A stretch of DNA of 25,045 nucleotides. It comes from JBIQLO01 sp044464175 (GTDB taxonomy: Bacteria; Planctomycetota; Phycisphaerae; Tepidisphaerales; Tepidisphaeraceae). Both the position numbers and the translations under genes were made by a program. Below, in pieces: positions 15,786 to 23,542 of the stretch; position 1 is the stretch's first letter, and every line of letters begins with the position of its first letter. The notes beneath the pieces were generated by a model. The model did no database searches. It was not told the DNA's origin and worked only from the letters and a program-made list of their open reading frames with translations. The DNA lies in NCBI GenBank assembly GCA_044464175.1, contig JBIQLO010000036.1:1-25045 (forward strand), read 5' to 3'.

Positions 15786-16534
15786 ATAAGCACCTCGCAA
15801 TCCGACCGGCCCGGACGGCCTTCTCGCTGATCGAGCTGCTGGCGGTGATCGCGGTCATCGTCATCCTCGTGGGGATCGTCTTCATCGGGATGAACTACGT
15901 CACCGGCTCGTCGCGCCAGCGGAGCACCAAAACCACGCTGGGCAACCTTCAGTCGATGCTCTCGGCCTATGACGCCCAGTCGCGCGGGGCGCTGGAGGCC
16001 ATTGGTCTTGAATACGCCAAGACAATCACCGGCACCGCCACTCCCTCCAAGCCCTATCCAGCGCTTCCCTTGCCGGATTCGGACGCGAATGTCACCATCC
16101 CCCAATATGCGCCGCCGGCGGCTCTTCCGACCCCTTCGGCTAGCGCGGGGTTCCGTTATGGCGCGTTCGTCTGCATGACCGGCAATCTGGCCATGGCAAA
16201 GATTCTCTCCTTGCCTGAAAACCGCGCGGCCCTAGGCAAACTGCCGACGAAGATGCTGCCGGCGGTGCCCAGCACGACAACCAATCCCAGCAACATCCTC
16301 CTGGATGCCTGGGGCAATCCGATCATCTATGTCCCGGCCACGGGCCTGGCGGGAGTGCGGCTCAAGGCCGATGCCTCCAAGTACTATCTGGTCCGAAGCA
16401 ACGGCACGACCGCATATGCGACTTATGCATCGCCTCCAACCCCCACAACCAGCGCCCGCCCGTTTTTTGCCTCGGCCGGGCCGGATGGGGACTTCGCCAA
16501 GGGCGATGACAACGTTTACTCCTTTGAGCAGTGA
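15782..16534 (+). CDS. GspG-like pseudopilin (fourth)
   Basis: A 250-residue pseudopilin. The ATG at 15782 has AGGAG four bases upstream. A short leader (MNKHLAIRPART) ends before AFSLIELLA with Glu5, then VIAVIVILVGIVFIGMNYV. The following helix has TLGNLQSMLSAYDAQSRG. The G-family elements ILLDAWGNPIIYVPA and FFASAGPDGDFAKGDDNVYSFEQ are present at the C-terminus. An Ala/Pro/Thr-rich stretch in the middle makes it longer than typical GspG. The next gene begins two to three bases around its stop. Confidence 0.84.
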   Translation: MNKHLAIRPARTAFSLIELLAVIAVIVILVGIVFIGMNYVTGSSRQRSTKTTLGNLQSMLSAYDAQSRGALEAIGLEYAKTITGTATPSKPYPALPLPDSDANVTIPQYAPPAALPTPSASAGFRYGAFVCMTGNLAMAKILSLPENRAALGKLPTKMLPAVPSTTTNPSNILLDAWGNPIIYVPATGLAGVRLKADASKYYLVRSNGTTAYATYASPPTPTTSARPFFASAGPDGDFAKGDDNVYSFEQ

Positions 16535-16536
16535 GC

Positions 16537-17316
16537 ATGAACCTGACGCAAACAAGTCGATCTCGTCTTGTGGACGGCCTCGTTGAGGCCGTTGCGGGGT
16601 TGGCGACCCCGCCCACAGGAGTTGCCCCCTCCGTGCCTCCGTGCCTGCGGGCCTCCGGCCGCTCCGCATTCACCCTCACGGAGTTGCTGGTGGTGATCGG
16701 GATCATCATGCTGGTGGCGATTTCGGCCGTGCCGTCGTTTAACTACCTCACCGGCTCGCGGTCGGTGGAGGCAGGGCAGAACGCGGTGGCCGCGGGCCTG
16801 TCCCGCGCCCGCCAGCAGGCGCTGTATGAGGGCAAGCCGGTGGGGTTGGCGATCTGGCCGGACAACATCACCGGGCGGTTCACCCTGGGGCTGGTGGCGT
16901 ATGTCGATCCATACCATCAGGTGGATGCGAGCCATTCGGGTGGAAATTATGACATTGATGTGCTCGCGGATCAGGATTTCCAGACCCTCCAGCCGGGCAT
17001 CGGCGCGAGTGCGATCGTCAACTCCACCACCGTCACGTCCTCCCCTGCCACGCCCGTGACCATTCTGTTTGATAGCAATGGACAGTTAATCTCACGCCCA
17101 TATACCATCACGGCCGCCTCGACGCTGGGGACCCGCAGCGGTCTGACCGTCACGGCCGCGGACGGACTCCTGAGCCAGATCAATCTGATCCTCTACGACC
17201 TCAAGGTATACGAGGCCAAGACCACCACGGCCGATAAGGCAGCGTATCTCAAGGAAAACGGCCTCTATCTGGTCATTAATCGCTACAACGGCACTTTTCT
17301 GGCCAACCAGCAATGA
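16537..17316 (+). CDS. GspH-like minor pseudopilin with long repeat-bearing leader
   Basis: A 259-residue pseudopilin from the ATG at 16537; a GTG at 16531 that overlaps the previous stop (GTGA) is the alternative. The prepilin motif SAFTLTELLV, with Glu5, is reached only after about 44 residues, far longer than the usual 6-15. That leader is encoded by a 50-nt palindromic repeat (16569-16618) plus an octamer tandem repeat (16629-16660). The mature part has VIGIIMLVAISAVPSFNYL, then AGQNAVAAGLSRARQQALYEGKPVGLAIWP, the classic GspH/FimT region. The last residues LVINRYNGTFLANQQ look complete. The ATGA overlap with the next gene suggests coupled translation. Confidence 0.84.
   Translation: MNLTQTSRSRLVDGLVEAVAGLATPPTGVAPSVPPCLRASGRSAFTLTELLVVIGIIMLVAISAVPSFNYLTGSRSVEAGQNAVAAGLSRARQQALYEGKPVGLAIWPDNITGRFTLGLVAYVDPYHQVDASHSGGNYDIDVLADQDFQTLQPGIGASAIVNSTTVTSSPATPVTILFDSNGQLISRPYTITAASTLGTRSGLTVTAADGLLSQINLILYDLKVYEAKTTTADKAAYLKENGLYLVINRYNGTFLANQQ
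16569..16618 (+). repeat. 50-nt three-stem palindromic repeat, copy A
   Basis: Outer arms TGTGG / CCACA enclose two hairpins: ACGGCC / GGCCGT with a 7-nt loop, and GCGGGGT / ACCCCGC with a 5-nt loop. It lies inside the leader-peptide coding region of the H-like pseudopilin. It is 43/50 identical by eye to the reverse complement of copy B, and all seven differences fall in loops or the linker. Confidence 0.85.
16629..16660 (+). repeat. Octamer repeat in the H-like leader
   Basis: Four 8-base units: CTCCGTGC twice, then CTGCGGGC and CTCCGGCC. It is related to the octamer array at 15127-15158 in the leader of the third G-like pseudopilin. Confidence 0.6.
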
Positions 17317-18215
17317 ACCGATCACCTTTCCATCTTCGCCCGCTTGAGCTTTCTGTGGGCGGGGTCGTTGACCCCGCGACGGCCTCGGCGCGGCCGTCCA
17401 CAGGGGTTCGAACCGCCTTCACCTTCACGGAAATCCTCTTCTCGCTCATCATCCTGGGCATCGGATTCATCATGCTGGCGGCCATTTTTCCCGTGGCCCT
17501 GCAGCAGACAAAGGTCAGCACGGAAGACACCACCTCGGCCGCCATCGCCCGCTCGGCGCTGCGGTACATGGAGGATTTGGGCCAGCAGAAAAAGAGTGAC
17601 GGCACTGCTCAACTGGCCTCTACCAGCGGGGTGGTCAAGCCAATCATTGCAAATGATTCAACCGATGGAGTCGCCCCCAAGCGATGGGACGCCATCAGCG
17701 GCAACATGATCGTGCCCAACGATCCCCGTTTCGCTTGGGTGCCCCTCTACAGCCGCGCCAGCGGGTCACCTTTCGCCCAGATCTTTGTCTTTGTGGAACA
17801 GGTGCGCGGCGACCGTGCGCAGTTCGACAGCGGCGATCTGACCGGAACCACGCCGAACCTTCAGGCGCGGACCATTAAAGTGGTCTCGATCAAGTACACC
17901 GACGGCACGGACCTCAACGTGGCCACCCTCGACAAAACCAGCAGCGCGTTGAATGCGATCGGCGAGGGGTCGTATCTCATCGTCTCCACCACCGGGCGAA
18001 TCTATCGGCTGGCCGCGCAATTGGCGAATGATTCGTCGGGCAATCCGCGCTGGCAGATCGCCCCCGGCTACGAATTGAAATCGGACGGGACGGAGGATTT
18101 GACCTCCGCCACCGACGCCTTTGTGGTCGGGCGGTTTTCAACCGACGGCGGAGCCACCGCCACCGGCCCGGTGCAGGACATCGGCTGTTACACCAGCTTT
18201 GTGCGTGTGAATTGA
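17313..18215 (+). CDS. GspI/PilV-like minor pseudopilin with repeat-bearing leader
   Basis: A 300-residue pseudopilin starting with an ATGA overlap to the previous stop. A leader of about 35 residues (MNRSPFHLRP..., then ARPSTGVRT) contains the 50-nt repeat copy B (17353-17402). It ends at AFTFTEILF with Glu5, then SLIILGIGFIMLAAIFPVALQQTK, the GspI/PilV pattern in which GIGFIM...FPVALQQ replaces the G-type helix. After the helix comes AAIARSALRYMEDLGQQ. The C-terminal half is a unique Ser/Thr/Asp-rich domain ending IGCYTSFVRVN. It is about twice the usual GspI length. Confidence 0.82.
   Translation: MNRSPFHLRPLELSVGGVVDPATASARPSTGVRTAFTFTEILFSLIILGIGFIMLAAIFPVALQQTKVSTEDTTSAAIARSALRYMEDLGQQKKSDGTAQLASTSGVVKPIIANDSTDGVAPKRWDAISGNMIVPNDPRFAWVPLYSRASGSPFAQIFVFVEQVRGDRAQFDSGDLTGTTPNLQARTIKVVSIKYTDGTDLNVATLDKTSSALNAIGEGSYLIVSTTGRIYRLAAQLANDSSGNPRWQIAPGYELKSDGTEDLTSATDAFVVGRFSTDGGATATGPVQDIGCYTSFVRVN
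17353..17402 (-). repeat. 50-nt three-stem palindromic repeat, copy B (inverted)
   Basis: The reverse complement of copy A at 16569-16618, with the same length and the same stems (outer arms, and the ACGGCC and GCGGGGT hairpins). It lies in the leader-peptide coding region of the I-like pseudopilin. The inverted orientation relative to copy A, inside adjacent genes, is notable. Confidence 0.85.
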
Positions 18216-18224
18216 GGAATTGTC

Positions 18225-19700
18225 ATGGCAGAAGACCCAACACCCAGGACCCAAGCCGGAAGCCGAAACGCGGTCGCCCCCCGCGCCCCCGCGCCGCTGC
18301 CTGCTGTCTGCTGCCAGCGGCCAACGCTCCCCGGCCGGCGGCCCGCGGCCGGCGGCTTCACCCTCATCGAGATCATGGTCTCGCTGGCGATCGCGCTGAT
18401 CGTCCTGATCGGCATCAACCAGGTTTTCACCATCACGGCCGAAACCGTGGGCACCGGGCAGGCGATGAACGACACGATGCGCGACCAGCGGGCCGCCCAG
18501 TCCGCCTTCTACAACGACTGGCGCGGGGCGGCGCTGGCCGATTCGCCGTGCATCATCATCAACTCCCAGGCCACCCCCGCCTTCCTCAACGCGGCCGATG
18601 AAGCTAGCAACAGCGGACAACCACCGCTGAAAATTTACATCAATGGCGTGGATAGTACCCCTCCGGCTCCGGCCGTGCCTGAATTCACCTACAACTATCG
18701 CAACCACCGCACCGACACCCTCAGCTTCTTCGCCCGGGGCAACTTCCCCCGAATGACCGGCAACAGCGCGCTTACCGACCCGATGATTTCCAACATGTCG
18801 TCCAACGAGGCGTGGATCAATTACGGGCACCTGCTGCTGCCCAACAATCTGCCGACCCCCACCTATTACGCCCCGGGCCAGGCGGACGCCAGCGCGACCG
18901 ACACCAACGCCAACAACTTTTACGCCGATCAATGGGTTCTTGGCCGGATCGCCATGCTGCTGCGAACGCCCGTTGGCGGTATTATTAACGACAACAGCGC
19001 CACGCCCATATCGCAAAACTATTACACCGGCACGGCCACCCTGGCACCACTGGACAGCACTTCCACAGCCGGTGGGGGTGGTGGGGATAACTCTGAAATC
19101 TACAAATCTCACTATGACCTGGCTGGCACCAGCATCGACGCCTTCCGAAGCAAGGTCCTTGCGGCCATCACCGACGGCACGCTGTGGAACAGCGCCACCA
19201 AAACCAGTCCTCTGATTTACCGCTTCCAGTGCGACCCCTACTCCGCACTTGACCGCGCTAACTACACCACCAACACCCCTCTGGCCAAGACCTTCCCCTA
19301 TTTCCTCAAGGGCTGCACGCAGTTCATGGTGGAATTCGCCGGTGATTTTCGGTCGCAAAATTCGGACGGTTCTCCCGCTGCGGCCGGAGCCGTTCCCGAT
19401 GGCACTACAGATTTTTATATGAGCGGCGGGACTCGAAACATCTGCTGGTATGGAATGACCCGCGACTTCAATGTCAACGGAAGCTATGACCCCGGCGATG
19501 TTGTGCCCGTATCGATTTTGACCGGCACCGCGATGGCATTTGAAAAGGTCCTTCCCACGACCACCAATCCCCGATACGTCTGCATCTTCGGCCCCGCCGA
19601 CCCCAAACCCAAGATGCTCCGCATCACCATCACCCTGACCGACCCGGGCAACCGGCTGGCCAACCCGCAGACCTACGAGTACGTCCTGGGAACGCCCTAG
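18225..19700 (+). CDS. GspJ/PilW-like minor pseudopilin, extended
   Basis: A 491-residue protein. The ATG at 18225 has GAGGA six bases upstream, partly formed by the preceding stop. A long leader of about 42 residues, Pro/Arg/Ala-rich and very GC-rich, precedes G/GFTLIEIMV with Glu5 and SLAIALIVLIGINQVFTITAETV. Then comes QAMNDTMRDQRAAQSAFYNDWRGA, the helical region of GspJ/PilW. The large C-terminal part, with QFMVEFAGDF and LRITITLTDPGNRLANPQTYEYVL, resembles the J-type tail that closes with LRITITL.DP. It is about twice the usual GspJ length (about 200). It sits just before the K-like proteins, the J-K order seen in T2SS operons. Confidence 0.82.
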   Translation: MAEDPTPRTQAGSRNAVAPRAPAPLPAVCCQRPTLPGRRPAAGGFTLIEIMVSLAIALIVLIGINQVFTITAETVGTGQAMNDTMRDQRAAQSAFYNDWRGAALADSPCIIINSQATPAFLNAADEASNSGQPPLKIYINGVDSTPPAPAVPEFTYNYRNHRTDTLSFFARGNFPRMTGNSALTDPMISNMSSNEAWINYGHLLLPNNLPTPTYYAPGQADASATDTNANNFYADQWVLGRIAMLLRTPVGGIINDNSATPISQNYYTGTATLAPLDSTSTAGGGGGDNSEIYKSHYDLAGTSIDAFRSKVLAAITDGTLWNSATKTSPLIYRFQCDPYSALDRANYTTNTPLAKTFPYFLKGCTQFMVEFAGDFRSQNSDGSPAAAGAVPDGTTDFYMSGGTRNICWYGMTRDFNVNGSYDPGDVVPVSILTGTAMAFEKVLPTTTNPRYVCIFGPADPKPKMLRITITLTDPGNRLANPQTYEYVLGTP

Positions 19701-19722
19701 ACCCATGCAACGGAAGACCGAT

Positions 19723-22700
19723 ATGTTGACGCAGCCTACATCCCGATCCGTTTTCAGCACGCTCCCTCCCCCGGGGCTCCAGGCCCGGCGTAATCGCGGC
19801 ATGATCCTGATCGTGGTCGTGGTCATCCTGATGCTGCTGGCGCTGATCGGCACGGCCTACATCGCCTCCACGCGCTCCGACCGCTACGCCGCCCGCCAGA
19901 ACAGCCTCACCGCCCAGGAAGATTTGCTGATCGAAGGCGTCAAGAACATGGCGGCCGGGTATATCGTGGGAGGGCTGTTTGACACCACCTCCAACGCCTT
20001 CCGCCCGGCCGGCCCCCCTACCGCAACCTATCACGACTATACCTCGCCGACCGGGAATACGAACGCATCGGCCACGCCCCCCCTTCCACTGCCGGAAGAC
20101 ACGTGGCTGGCCGAGCGGGTGCCCACGCTGGTGCAGGATGTGGCCTCTCCTTACGATGCAACGCACACCTACGCGGCTGGAGATATTGTCGCCTCGGGCG
20201 GCACTTACTACGCCTCGACAGTCGACGGTAACACGAGCGCTCCGCCAACCAACTGGGCGGCGGTTATGGGCACGACAGTGATCTGGCCGAAGATGTCCGC
20301 ACCGCTGGGACCCACCGGCGGGCTATATGACATCCCCACCGGCGGCACGTGGGACGGGTTCCACAATTCCTTCATCACCTCCAAGTCGATCACCTACGCC
20401 GACGGCACGACCTCGCTCTACCCGGCCGTCTGGGACAAAACGGGAACCGCCGCCATCGCCGCCGACGCCGACGGCGACGGCATCGCCGACGCCGGGCTGG
20501 TCAAGATCCCCATGAAGGACCTGGACGGCCTGACCTGGTACTACGGCGTCCGCATCATCGACAACAACTCGGCCGTGAATACCTCGGTGGCGTGGAAATC
20601 AAATACGGATTACCGAGATACGGCCTCGAAACAGATTCCCGCCAATCTTTTCCCCTCCAATATCGATCTGGGCGCTCTGTTGAACACGGGCGATGCCGGG
20701 ACGGAAATGGGGCGGCTGAACACATGGCGCTTCAACAGCGCGGCGGCCGCACCCGTGGATGACACCGGGGCCAATCGCTCCGGCGATTTCGCGTTCATCA
20801 GCCCCTATGACCAGTTGTGGATGCAGTTGGGCCGGCGTCTGAGCAACCCCATCCTTCCCTTTCAGAAAACCTCCCTCAGCGATCAGATCAACCTCGCCCA
20901 GCGGTTCGGCATCATCGGCTCCGCGCAATCCAATCTGGAGCAGATGCTTGCCGAGTCGATTTACACCTGGCCGGGTTCCACTGCCGCGCCTTATCCCGCC
21001 AGCCCCTATGCGCCCGACAATTTCAGCGGCTGGTTCAATGAGCTTTTCGATTATGGGAAGGTCCTGAGCACCTACACCTACCGCACGCCCCGCCCACTGC
21101 TGGTCTCGCGCAACCCGGTCAGCAATCAGGCCTCCCGCTTCACCGGCACCCTCCCGGCGGGCATGGCCTCCTATCCGGCCAATGCCGACCTCGGGGGCAT
21201 CGCCAAAACCTCTGTCAACACCGCCACTTTCCCGGAACTCTGGCGCGCGTACTGGAGCGTGATGGTCGATACCACCGGTCAATCGCTCCTCATGAGCGAC
21301 ACCGACTACGCGGCCGCCGGTTATTACAGCACCGCCTATTACGGAACGAAATTTGCCGCCGCTTCCCCTTACACCCCTGTCGCCACGGAGCAGCACCAGG
21401 CCCGTATGTTCCGCACGCCCGTGCGAGTGCCCGTCGCCACCCTTTCCGCCGACGACAATTTTCCGCCGAGCCAGGTCGCCCTGCTCCGTTCAGCGATGGC
21501 GGCCGTCAATACGCAGAACCTGCTCAATAACGGGATCAATACGCAAACCATCGCACTGGCGGCCGGATCGCAGACCTATTCCGTCACCGTCTATGGAACT
21601 CACCCCCAACCCTACATCACCGAAATCTTCGCCCAGACCGACACCCAGACCGATGCCGGCGCGAGCCCCAATCCCACCGGCTATGTGGCCGTCGAACTGT
21701 ACAACCCTTATGCCACGCCCATTGACATGACCGGCTGGCATCTGGCCACCATCGCCCGCGCGAACGGCACCCCGCCCCCCTACACGCTCACCGACCTCCA
21801 CACCTTCGCCGCCGCCGACGGGGCCATTGTCATTCCGCCCAACAGCTATGTCGTGATCGAGAATTTCAAGGCTGGCAATACCGATGCTGACGCCGCGAAA
21901 TACCGCCCGGCCAGCGCCGGCACGGCCCCGGTCGCGGGCACGGAAATCTATGTCCCGACCTTGGGCCATGCGCTGAACAACGAACTTGTGCTGCTTCAGC
22001 CGCCGGCGCCCACGGTCACCAATCTGGTCGATTTCGTCCCCATCGATTCGTTTGATTTCACCGGCCTGCTCCCCTCGGTCGCGGGCACCACGCTGGCCGA
22101 GGACTGGCACTATCAGCGGGACACGACCAACTGGCGATTCGTCTATCCCGGCCGCTATGACGGCAGCCTGGCCGCCCGCCGCCAGCAGGGAACCGACACC
22201 ACCGGCCCGTGGGATCCGACCAGCGCCACTCCGGCCGATCCCTGGGAAGCCACCGCGCCCGCCCTACCGCCGACTTTGGCAGCCGCAAACACCGGCGCCA
22301 CGTATCCGATGACCTTCACCATTCAACTGAACAATCTGGGCATGCCCGGCCCCAACCCGATCGCCGGAAGCGGCAATGCCTACCCCTTCGGCGGCTTCGC
22401 CCGCAACGGGGATATTCTCCAAGTTCCCTTCATCGGCGCCTATCGGATCACCGACAGCAGCGGCAATTTGATTGAGTTGAACGCCGTCACGATGGACAGC
22501 GTCTTTGCCGAAGACACCGACACCGCCGACGATCTGGGCACCGCCACCAACTATGGCGAGCAGGTCGGGCGTTTCTGCCCCCTCTACGTGAAGGATGCAC
22601 ACGGAGCCGGCGTGGACATTGACGATTTCAGCTACGCGGGCAGCGCCACCAACCCCGCCTCTTATGCCGTTGCTGACGGCAAATGGCATTACCGCTGGGC

Positions 22701-23355
22701 CTCCAAACTGTTTGACTACCTGACCGTTTTGAATCCCAACGACGACTATACCCCCAACGCCAGCCCTGCCCGCTACACGGCCGTCGCCCCCCAGCCGGTC
22801 GCCAACGTCACACCCGGCGTCGCCAATGGGACCACCGAAAACAACACCTCCATCGACGGCTTGATCAACATCAACACCGCCTCATGGAAGGTGCTTTCCA
22901 CGCTTCCGATGATCACCGACGGCAACGGCAATATTGACGCGGCCAGGAACACTGCATTGGCGCAGGCGATTTTCAAGGACCGCATCAAAAACGGGCCGTT
23001 CCAGAGCATCTTTGACCTGAATCGCGTGCCTGGATTCGCCGATTTTGAAGGCCTCATTACCGACCTCTCTACTGCTGATCCAGGCCCGGCGGACGGGGAC
23101 ATCACCCCCCTGACCGGCACGGATGGCGTCACCGGCGATTTTGAGGCCCGGTATCTGGCCCTCAACCGCATCTCCAACCTCATCACCACCCGTTCCGATT
23201 CTTTCACCGTTTACATCGTCGTGGAAGGATGGCAGAATGCCGGAACTGCGGCCGCCCAGCGCGTCACCCAGCGCCGCGCCGCCTATATCGTTGATCGCTC
23301 TGGCGTCACCGCGACCCAGACCGATCCGCAGATCACTTATGTTCCGAATCAGTAG
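19723..23355 (+). CDS. Giant GspK-like pseudopilin with lamin-tail and CBM5/12-like segments
   Basis: A 1210-residue protein from the ATG at 19723, which has GGAAG six bases upstream; an ATG at 19705 is the alternative. The N-terminus RNRG/MILIVVVVILMLLALIGTAYI is a prepilin-like helix without Glu5, as in GspK. About residues 143-182, YDATHTYAAGDIVASGGTYYAS...NW resembles the CBM5/12 (chitin-binding type 3) motif. About 246-256, DADGDGIADAG looks like a calcium loop. About 629-720, YITEIFAQ...YVAVELYNPYATPIDMTGWHLATI...VIPPNSYVVIENF fits a lamin-tail domain. About 1045-1105, IDGLININTASWKVLSTLP...FKDRIKNGPFQSIFDLNRVPGF is the GspK/ComEA-type helix-hairpin-helix element. GspK is normally about 300 residues, so most of this protein is extra. 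It is probably the tip complex. Confidence 0.85.
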   Translation: MLTQPTSRSVFSTLPPPGLQARRNRGMILIVVVVILMLLALIGTAYIASTRSDRYAARQNSLTAQEDLLIEGVKNMAAGYIVGGLFDTTSNAFRPAGPPTATYHDYTSPTGNTNASATPPLPLPEDTWLAERVPTLVQDVASPYDATHTYAAGDIVASGGTYYASTVDGNTSAPPTNWAAVMGTTVIWPKMSAPLGPTGGLYDIPTGGTWDGFHNSFITSKSITYADGTTSLYPAVWDKTGTAAIAADADGDGIADAGLVKIPMKDLDGLTWYYGVRIIDNNSAVNTSVAWKSNTDYRDTASKQIPANLFPSNIDLGALLNTGDAGTEMGRLNTWRFNSAAAAPVDDTGANRSGDFAFISPYDQLWMQLGRRLSNPILPFQKTSLSDQINLAQRFGIIGSAQSNLEQMLAESIYTWPGSTAAPYPASPYAPDNFSGWFNELFDYGKVLSTYTYRTPRPLLVSRNPVSNQASRFTGTLPAGMASYPANADLGGIAKTSVNTATFPELWRAYWSVMVDTTGQSLLMSDTDYAAAGYYSTAYYGTKFAAASPYTPVATEQHQARMFRTPVRVPVATLSADDNFPPSQVALLRSAMAAVNTQNLLNNGINTQTIALAAGSQTYSVTVYGTHPQPYITEIFAQTDTQTDAGASPNPTGYVAVELYNPYATPIDMTGWHLATIARANGTPPPYTLTDLHTFAAADGAIVIPPNSYVVIENFKAGNTDADAAKYRPASAGTAPVAGTEIYVPTLGHALNNELVLLQPPAPTVTNLVDFVPIDSFDFTGLLPSVAGTTLAEDWHYQRDTTNWRFVYPGRYDGSLAARRQQGTDTTGPWDPTSATPADPWEATAPALPPTLAAANTGATYPMTFTIQLNNLGMPGPNPIAGSGNAYPFGGFARNGDILQVPFIGAYRITDSSGNLIELNAVTMDSVFAEDTDTADDLGTATNYGEQVGRFCPLYVKDAHGAGVDIDDFSYAGSATNPASYAVADGKWHYRWASKLFDYLTVLNPNDDYTPNASPARYTAVAPQPVANVTPGVANGTTENNTSIDGLININTASWKVLSTLPMITDGNGNIDAARNTALAQAIFKDRIKNGPFQSIFDLNRVPGFADFEGLITDLSTADPGPADGDITPLTGTDGVTGDFEARYLALNRISNLITTRSDSFTVYIVVEGWQNAGTAAAQRVTQRRAAYIVDRSGVTATQTDPQITYVPNQ

Positions 23356-23410
23356 GACCGATAGACAATTTGGCGGCAGCGCATAATCACTTGTGCGCTA
23401 ATCCGCTGCA

Positions 23411-23518
23411 ATGACAGAGTCGATGCTCATCATGCGCCGAATTATCAACATCCTGACCGACACCCGTAGCGTTCCGGCCGATCTACATCCATTCAAATCT
23501 GTACTGGAACCGCCCTAA
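23411..23518 (+). CDS. Possible 35-residue ORF between the two K-like genes
   Basis: A frame from ATG at 23411 to TAA at 23518 (begins MTESMLIMRRIINIL, ends KSVLEPP). There is no Shine-Dalgarno sequence and no recognisable family. It fills most of the 187-bp gap, which also holds a hairpin AGCGCA / TGCGCT just before it (about 23376-23397). It may be a chance frame. Confidence 0.22.
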   Translation: MTESMLIMRRIINILTDTRSVPADLHPFKSVLEPP

Positions 23519-23542
23519 AACCATGTCACTTTGAGGAAGATA

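Noticed and set aside
16531..18215. CRISPR-like array formed by the 50-nt repeats
   Set aside because: Only two copies, in opposite orientation and inside coding sequence, with no regular spacers and no cas genes.
18138..19853. 571-codon minus-strand frame opposite the J-like pseudopilin
   Set aside because: Gly/Val/Arg-rich translation without motifs, while the plus strand encodes a clear prepilin helix and a consistent operon.
20461..20500. GCCGACGCCGACGGCGACGGC-like run as a repeat element
   Set aside because: It is simply the codons for a DADGDGIAD calcium-type loop, conserved at protein level in the second K-like gene.
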